64,000 nucleotides of DNA. Origin: Luteimicrobium xylanilyticum. GTDB taxonomy: Bacteria; Actinomycetota; Actinomycetes; Actinomycetales; Cellulomonadaceae. Below the pieces are notes generated by a model that did not search any database, was not told where the DNA came from, and saw only the letters and a list, made by a program, of their open reading frames with translations. How positions within the stretch are numbered: position 1 is the first letter of the stretch; each line of letters opens with the position of its first letter. Below, in pieces: positions 59,356 through 64,000 of the stretch. A program made the position numbers and the translations under genes. The stretch covers positions 620,001-684,000 of the forward strand of contig NZ_CP045529.1 in assembly GCF_009429125.1 (NCBI RefSeq). The letters are read 5' to 3'.

Positions 59356-59910
59356 GTGGACCGATCCGACGTCGCGGCCGACCTGTCGAGCGTGCTGCTG
59401 TCCGAGGAGCAGCTCCAGACCCGGCTCGACGAGCTGGCGGCCCAGATCGACGAGGACTACCGCGGTCAGGACCTCCTGCTCGTGGGCGTGCTCAAGGGAG
59501 CCGTCATGGTCATGGCGGACCTCGCGCGCCGCCTGCACCACAGCGTCGAGATGGACTGGATGGCGGTGTCGTCGTACGGCTCGGGAACCAAGTCCTCGGG
59601 CGTCGTGCGGATCCTCAAGGACCTCGACTCGGACCTCACGGGCCGCAACGTCCTCATCGTCGAGGACATCATCGACTCCGGTCTGACGCTGTCGTGGCTC
59701 AAGTCGAACCTCCGCAGCCGCGGGCCGAAGTCCGTGGAGATCGCGACCATGCTGCGCAAGCCGGAGGCCGCGAAGGTCGACGTCGACGTGCGCTACGTGG
59801 GCTTCGACATCGCGACCGAGTTCGTCGTCGGGTACGGCCTGGACTATGCCGAGAAGTACCGCAACCTGCCGTTCGTCGCCACGCTCGCCCCGCACGTGTA
59901 CGGAGGGTGA
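59356..59910 (+). CDS. hpt: Hypoxanthine phosphoribosyltransferase
   Basis: Purine salvage enzyme making IMP or GMP from PRPP. 184 residues, GTG start after GAGGAG. The PRPP-binding motif is [14 protein letters not shown] (about residues 101–114). [19 protein letters not shown] and [17 protein letters not shown] (flexible loop) are standard, and [15 protein letters not shown] lies near the C-terminus. Placed between tilS and ftsH as in most Actinobacteria and Firmicutes. Confidence 0.96.
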   Translation: MDRSDVAADLSSVLLSEEQLQTRLDELAAQIDEDYRGQDLLLVGVLKGAVMVMADLARRLHHSVEMDWMAVSSYGSGTKSSGVVRILKDLDSDLTGRNVLIVEDIIDSGLTLSWLKSNLRSRGPKSVEIATMLRKPEAAKVDVDVRYVGFDIATEFVVGYGLDYAEKYRNLPFVATLAPHVYGG

Positions 59911-60025
59911 GCGGACGGTGCGCGTCCCGGGCCCGTCGCGTGACGCCGTCGGGCAGGTAAGGACGTGCGCCGTGGTGGCGCTGTGCCCTGGGCGAACACC
60001 CCGGGGTCCTCTCAGCGCGAACGTG

Positions 60026-60031
60026 TAGTTT
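60026..60031 (+). promoter_or_regulatory. -10 box of ftsH
   Basis: TAGTTT in a short A/T-richer stretch, about 50 bases before the ftsH start; the -35 is weak. Confidence 0.4.
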
Positions 60032-60080
60032 CGCTGCAGACGAGTGCGAGCGGAGGGACGGGGGCACAGCCCCGGCACCT

Positions 60081-62174
60081 ATGAACATGAAGCGAATCCT
60101 CAGCGGCCCGATCATCTGGGTGGTCGTGGCCCTGATCGTGCTCTGGGCGGCGTTCAGCGTCCTGGCCCGGCCGAAGGTCGAGCGGATCGACACGTACCAG
60201 GGCATCGAGCTGTTGAACCAGGACAAGGTCGAGTCGGCGCTGATCGTCGACGGCGACCAGCGCGTCCAGCTCGACCTGAAGTCCGACTTCGAGGCCGACG
60301 GCAAGAACTACGGCAAGACCGTGCAGTTCTACTACGTGGAGCCGCAGGGCACCCAGGTCGTGGACGCCGTCGTGAAGGCGGACCCGCCGAAGGGCTACGA
60401 CTCGCAGATCGCGCAGGCCTCGTTCTGGTCGTCGCTGCTCTCGCTCGTGATCCCCTTCCTGATCATCGGCCTGATCTTCTGGTTCCTGCTGTCCCGCATG
60501 CAGGGTGGCGGGAACCGCGTGATGGGCTTCGGCAAGTCCCGCGCGAAGCTCATCACCAAGGACATGCCGCAGGTCACGTTCGCTGACGTGGCGGGCGAGG
60601 ACGAGGCGGTCGAGGAGCTCCAGGAGATCAAGGAGTTCCTCTCGGACCCGGCCAAGTTCCAGGCCGTGGGCGCGAAGATCCCCAAGGGCGTCCTGCTCTA
60701 CGGGCCCCCCGGGACCGGCAAGACCCTGCTCGCGCGCGCCGTCGCCGGCGAGGCGGGCGTGCCGTTCTACTCGATCTCCGGCTCGGACTTCGTCGAGATG
60801 TTCGTGGGTGTCGGCGCGAGCCGCGTGCGCGACCTGTTCGACCAGGCCAAGCAGAACGCGCCCGCGATCATCTTCGTCGACGAGATCGACGCCGTCGGGC
60901 GGCACCGCGGCGCCGGCATGGGCGGGGGCCACGACGAGCGCGAGCAGACGCTCAACCAGCTCCTCGTCGAGATGGACGGCTTCGACGTCAAGACGAACGT
61001 CATCCTCATCGCCGCGACCAACCGGCCCGACATCCTCGACCCCGCGCTGCTGCGCCCGGGCCGCTTCGACCGGCAGGTCGCCGTCGAGGCTCCGGACCTC
61101 AAGGGCCGCGAGGCGATCCTGCGCGTGCACGCCCAGGGCAAGCCGATGGTCCCGGAGATCGACCTCGCCGTGGTCGCGCGGCGCACCCCCGGTTTCACGG
61201 GCGCCGACCTCGCGAACGTCCTCAACGAGGCGGCGCTGCTCACCGCCCGCAGCGGCGCCCAGCTCATCGACGACCGCGCGCTCGACGAGGCCATCGACCG
61301 TGTGGTCGCCGGCCCGCAGAAGCGCACGCGCGTGATGAACGTCAAGGAGCAGAAGATCACCGCGTACCACGAGGGCGGCCACGCCCTGGTGGCGGCGGCG
61401 ATGCGCTACACCGACCCGGTCACGAAGGTCACGATCCTCCCGCGCGGCCGTGCCCTCGGCTACACGATGGTCATGCCGCTCGAGGACAAGTACTCGACGA
61501 CGCGCAACGAGCTGCTCGACCAGCTCGCCTACGCGATGGGCGGGCGCGTCGCCGAGGAGATCGTCTTCCACGACCCGACGACGGGCGCCAGCAACGACAT
61601 CGAGAAGGCCACCGCGATCGCCCGCAAGATGGTGACCGAGTACGGGATGAGCGAGCGCGTCGGCGCGATCAAGCTCGGCCAGGCGCAGGGCGAGCCCTTC
61701 CTCGGCCGTGACATGGGCCACCAGCGCGACTACTCGGAAGAGGTCGCGGGGGTCATCGACGAGGAGGTGCGCAAGCTCGTCGAGCAGGCGCACGACGAGG
61801 CGTGGCAGGTGCTCGTCCAGTACCGGGCCGTCCTCGACGACCTCGTGCTGCGGCTCCTGGACAAGGAGACCCTCAACCAGAACGAGCTGGCCGACGTGTT
61901 CTCGCCGGTGGTCAAGCGTTCCCCGCGCGAGGTGTGGCTCTCGAGCGAGCAGCGCGCCGTCTCCCCGGACGGCCCGGTGCTCACCGAGGCGGAGAAGAAG
62001 GCGCTCGGCAACGGCACGGTGATCCCCGAGGACGAGGCCGCGGCAGCGACGTCCGAGCACCCGGCCGAGCCCGTCGGCGAGGTCCCCGAGGGGCAGCGCG
62101 TGGGCGACACGGCGGGCTTCGTGCCTCCGGCCCCGCCCGCCGCCGGCGAGCCGTCGCACCCCGCGGAGGGCTGA
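60081..62174 (+). CDS. ftsH: ATP-dependent zinc metalloprotease FtsH
   Basis: Membrane-bound AAA+ protease that degrades misfolded membrane and regulatory proteins. 697 residues. Two membrane helices (about residues 7–28 and 112–137) enclose an extracytoplasmic loop. Walker A GPPGTGKT is at about 208–215, then the pore loop FVEMFVG, Walker B IIFVDEID, the second region of homology [20 protein letters not shown], zinc site HEGGH at about 431–435 and downstream Asp in [20 protein letters not shown] Pro/Ala/Glu-rich tail of about 50 residues follows. folE starts two bases after its stop. Confidence 0.97.
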   Translation: MNMKRILSGPIIWVVVALIVLWAAFSVLARPKVERIDTYQGIELLNQDKVESALIVDGDQRVQLDLKSDFEADGKNYGKTVQFYYVEPQGTQVVDAVVKADPPKGYDSQIAQASFWSSLLSLVIPFLIIGLIFWFLLSRMQGGGNRVMGFGKSRAKLITKDMPQVTFADVAGEDEAVEELQEIKEFLSDPAKFQAVGAKIPKGVLLYGPPGTGKTLLARAVAGEAGVPFYSISGSDFVEMFVGVGASRVRDLFDQAKQNAPAIIFVDEIDAVGRHRGAGMGGGHDEREQTLNQLLVEMDGFDVKTNVILIAATNRPDILDPALLRPGRFDRQVAVEAPDLKGREAILRVHAQGKPMVPEIDLAVVARRTPGFTGADLANVLNEAALLTARSGAQLIDDRALDEAIDRVVAGPQKRTRVMNVKEQKITAYHEGGHALVAAAMRYTDPVTKVTILPRGRALGYTMVMPLEDKYSTTRNELLDQLAYAMGGRVAEEIVFHDPTTGASNDIEKATAIARKMVTEYGMSERVGAIKLGQAQGEPFLGRDMGHQRDYSEEVAGVIDEEVRKLVEQAHDEAWQVLVQYRAVLDDLVLRLLDKETLNQNELADVFSPVVKRSPREVWLSSEQRAVSPDGPVLTEAEKKALGNGTVIPEDEAAAATSEHPAEPVGEVPEGQRVGDTAGFVPPAPPAAGEPSHPAEG

Positions 62175-62176
62175 GC

Positions 62177-62752
62177 GTGACGCACGACGGCGCGTTCGAC
62201 GTCGCGCGCGCGGAGGCGGCCGTGCGCGAGCTGCTGCTCGCGGTCGGCGAGGACCCGGAGCGGGACGGGCTCCAGGACACCCCCGCACGCGTGGCCCGGG
62301 CGTACCGCGAGATCTTCGCGGGCCTGCGCCAGGAGCCGGCCGACGTGCTCTCGACGACGTTCGACATCGGGCACGAGGAGATGGTCCTCGTGAAGGACAT
62401 CGAGGTGTACTCGACCTGCGAGCACCACCTCGTGCCGTTCCACGGCGTGGCCCACGTGGGCTACATCCCGCGGGACGGCAAGGTCACGGGCCTCAGCAAG
62501 CTCGCGCGCCTCGTCGACGTCTACGCGAAGCGGCCCCAGGTGCAGGAGCGGCTCACGTCGCAGGTCGCCGACGCGCTCGTCCAGCACCTCGAGCCGCTCG
62601 GCGCGATCGTCGTGGTCGAGTGCGAGCACCTGTGCATGTCGATGCGCGGGGTGCGCAAGCCGGGCGCCCGGACGGTCACGTCAGCGGTGCGCGGCCAGAT
62701 GCGCGACGGCGCGACCCGCGCCGAGGCGATGAGCCTCATCCTGGGGCGCTAG
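62177..62752 (+). CDS. folE: GTP cyclohydrolase I
   Basis: Converts GTP to 7,8-dihydroneopterin triphosphate, the first step of tetrahydrofolate synthesis. 191 residues from GTG 62177. Zinc ligands and catalytic residues are in [13 protein letters not shown] and [39 protein letters not shown] is the conserved core. Stop and next start overlap as TAGTG. Confidence 0.97.
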   Translation: MTHDGAFDVARAEAAVRELLLAVGEDPERDGLQDTPARVARAYREIFAGLRQEPADVLSTTFDIGHEEMVLVKDIEVYSTCEHHLVPFHGVAHVGYIPRDGKVTGLSKLARLVDVYAKRPQVQERLTSQVADALVQHLEPLGAIVVVECEHLCMSMRGVRKPGARTVTSAVRGQMRDGATRAEAMSLILGR

Positions 62753-63702
62753 TGCTCCACCCGACCTCCTCCCGTCTCCCGCTGCCGTCCTCGCTGACGG
62801 CGCTGGAGCGCACGCTCGTGCTGGGGGTCGTCAACGTGACGCCGGACTCGTTCTCCGACGGGGGCGAGTGGTTCGAGCCGGACGCCGCGATCGCCCACGG
62901 GTACGAGCTGCTCGCGGACGGCGCGGACCTGCTCGACGTGGGCGGCGAGTCCACCCGTCCGGGCGCCGTCCGGGTCGACGAGACCGAGGAGCTGCGCCGC
63001 GTCCTGCCGGTGATCGAGGCGCTCGCGGCCACGGGCGCGACGGTGAGCGTCGACACCACGCGGGCGCGCGTCGCCGAGCGTGCCCTCGAGGCCGGAGCCC
63101 GGGTCGTGAACGACGTGTCGGGCGGCCTCGCCGACCCGGCGATGGCGCAGGTCGTCGCCGACTCGGGTGCCGTGTTCGTCGCCATGCACTGGCGCGGGCA
63201 CGCGGACGTCATGGACGCGAACGCCCGCTACGACGACGTCGTCCTGGACGTCCGCGACGAGCTCGCCGCGCGTGTCGATGCCCTCGTCGGAGCGGGGGTC
63301 GACGTGCGTCAGCTCGTGCTCGACCCCGGTCTCGGCTTCGCGAAGCCCGGGGTGGACAACTGGCCGCTCCTCGCGAACCTCGACGTGCTCCAGTCGCTCG
63401 GCCTGCCGGTCCTCGTGGGGGCGAGCCGCAAGCGTTTCCTCGGCCACCTGCTCGCCCGGCCCGGCGTCGACCCGGTGCCGCCCACCGAGCGCGACGCCGC
63501 GACCGCGGCCCTCACCACGCTGTGCGCGGCCCAGGGCGCGTGGGCGGTGCGCGTGCACGACGTGCGCCCGTCCGCGGACGCGGTGCGGGTGGTCGCACGG
63601 TGGCAGGACGTGAGAGCATCCCGTGCGGCGTTCTCCGCACCAACGGGGGGAGCGTTGCCAGGGGCGCTGCCAGGGGCACAGCAGGAAGGACGACCATCGT
63701 GA
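62752..63702 (+). CDS. folP: Dihydropteroate synthase
   Basis: Joins p-aminobenzoate to dihydropterin pyrophosphate; the sulfonamide target. 316 residues from GTG 62752. Signatures: LGVVNVTPDSFSDGG (pterin/loop 1), DLLDVGGESTRPGA (loop 2), SVDTTRARVA, NDVSGG, LDPGLGFAKP and VGASRKRFLG. The last about 25 residues (GGALPGALPGAQQEG) are a low-complexity tail. Overlaps folB by GTGA. Confidence 0.96.
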   Translation: MLHPTSSRLPLPSSLTALERTLVLGVVNVTPDSFSDGGEWFEPDAAIAHGYELLADGADLLDVGGESTRPGAVRVDETEELRRVLPVIEALAATGATVSVDTTRARVAERALEAGARVVNDVSGGLADPAMAQVVADSGAVFVAMHWRGHADVMDANARYDDVVLDVRDELAARVDALVGAGVDVRQLVLDPGLGFAKPGVDNWPLLANLDVLQSLGLPVLVGASRKRFLGHLLARPGVDPVPPTERDAATAALTTLCAAQGAWAVRVHDVRPSADAVRVVARWQDVRASRAAFSAPTGGALPGALPGAQQEGRPS

Positions 63703-64000
63703 CGCTGCCAGGGACCGGACCCGTCCACGACGACGACGGCGAGGTGCTGGACCAGATCCGGCTCGTCGGACTGCGCGCCACCGGCCACCACGGGGTGTTC
63801 GAGCACGAGCGCGTGAACGGCCAGGAGTTCGTCGCCGACGTGGTCGTCCACCTCGACACGCGGCCCGCCGCCGCGGGGGACGCGCTCGCGCGCACCGTCC
63901 ACTACGGGGAGCTCGCGGAGCGCGTGACCGCGGTCCTGAGCTCGTCGCCCGCCGACCTCATCGAGACCGTCGCGGAGCGCATCGCGGCCGTCGCCCTGGC
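63699..64000 (+). CDS. folB: Dihydroneopterin aldolase, 3' end beyond the window
   Basis: First about 100 codons of FolB, which cleaves dihydroneopterin to hydroxymethyl-dihydropterin. GTG 63699 overlaps the folP stop. After an acidic leader (VHDDDGEVLDQ) come IRLVGLRATGHHGVFEHERVNGQEF, the conserved first strand and loop, TVHYGELAERV and LIETVAERIAAVAL with the catalytic-region Glu. The frame is open at the window edge; folK would be expected next. Confidence 0.92.
   Translation, partial: MTLPGTGPVHDDDGEVLDQIRLVGLRATGHHGVFEHERVNGQEFVADVVVHLDTRPAAAGDALARTVHYGELAERVTAVLSSSPADLIETVAERIAAVAL

Overview
The window is GC-rich (roughly 70 % or more by eye) and has actinobacterial codon use, start-codon choice (many GTG) and gene order. 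The orders topA–tmk–holB–tRNA-Thr and ppa–dacB–zincin–tilS–hpt–ftsH–folE–folP–folB, together with large secreted multi-domain glycosidases, suggest a member of the Micrococcales, perhaps a cellulolytic Cellulomonadaceae or Promicromonosporaceae relative. This placement is inference from gene content; no 16S gene is present.

Layout. Positions 1–8920 hold housekeeping genes: PAP2 phosphatase, topA, a Gfo/Idh oxidoreductase, tmk, holB, a secreted lipoprotein peptidase and tRNA-Thr(CGT). Positions 9000–12420 hold small secreted proteins or lipoproteins, OsmC and an epimerase. Positions 12469–16398 hold a TetR gene, two 17-bp operator palindromes, a catalytically degraded ABC ATPase and a YhgE/Pip membrane protein. 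Positions 16600–17617 form an A/T-richer block of three tightly coupled unknown ORFs. Positions 17648–27166 hold a DoxX/TetR pair, a GNAT enzyme, a YdiJ-like FAD/Fe-S dehydrogenase with a one-base frameshift, a thiamine-binding-type protein, a RAMA-domain protein and a pseudokinase–flippase fusion. Positions 27167–40391 are a carbohydrate locus: a DeoR-type regulator, a sugar ABC importer with two permeases (its ATPase gene is also frameshifted by one base) and two secreted multidomain glycosidases. Positions 40397–46594 hold a Fic protein, a quinone-oxidoreductase-like MDR and metX/metY, the latter behind a candidate 7-codon leader peptide. Positions 46595–54727 hold a membrane-tethered FN3/EEP nuclease-like protein, two tandem MutS-like ATPases, a divergent enolase behind a CRP-like site, a DUF2180 protein and a universal stress protein. 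Positions 54934–64000 hold ppa, dacB, a zincin, tilS, hpt, ftsH and folate genes; folB runs off the window end.

How the genes work together. The carbohydrate locus reads as one uptake system: extracellular exo-enzymes release a sugar, a lipoprotein captures it and a YtfQRT–YjfF-like transporter imports it. The regulator gene and the transporter promoter share an ATCGATCA element, and both glycosidase genes share a second, LacI-like element. The enolase/DUF2180/UspA cluster looks like a stress or low-energy module. ftsH–folE–folP–folB is a tightly packed operon.

Across the window at least twelve starts show TANNNT or a one-base variant exactly 6–7 nt upstream of ATG/GTG, the signature of leaderless transcripts. 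No CRISPR array, insertion sequence or phage gene was seen.
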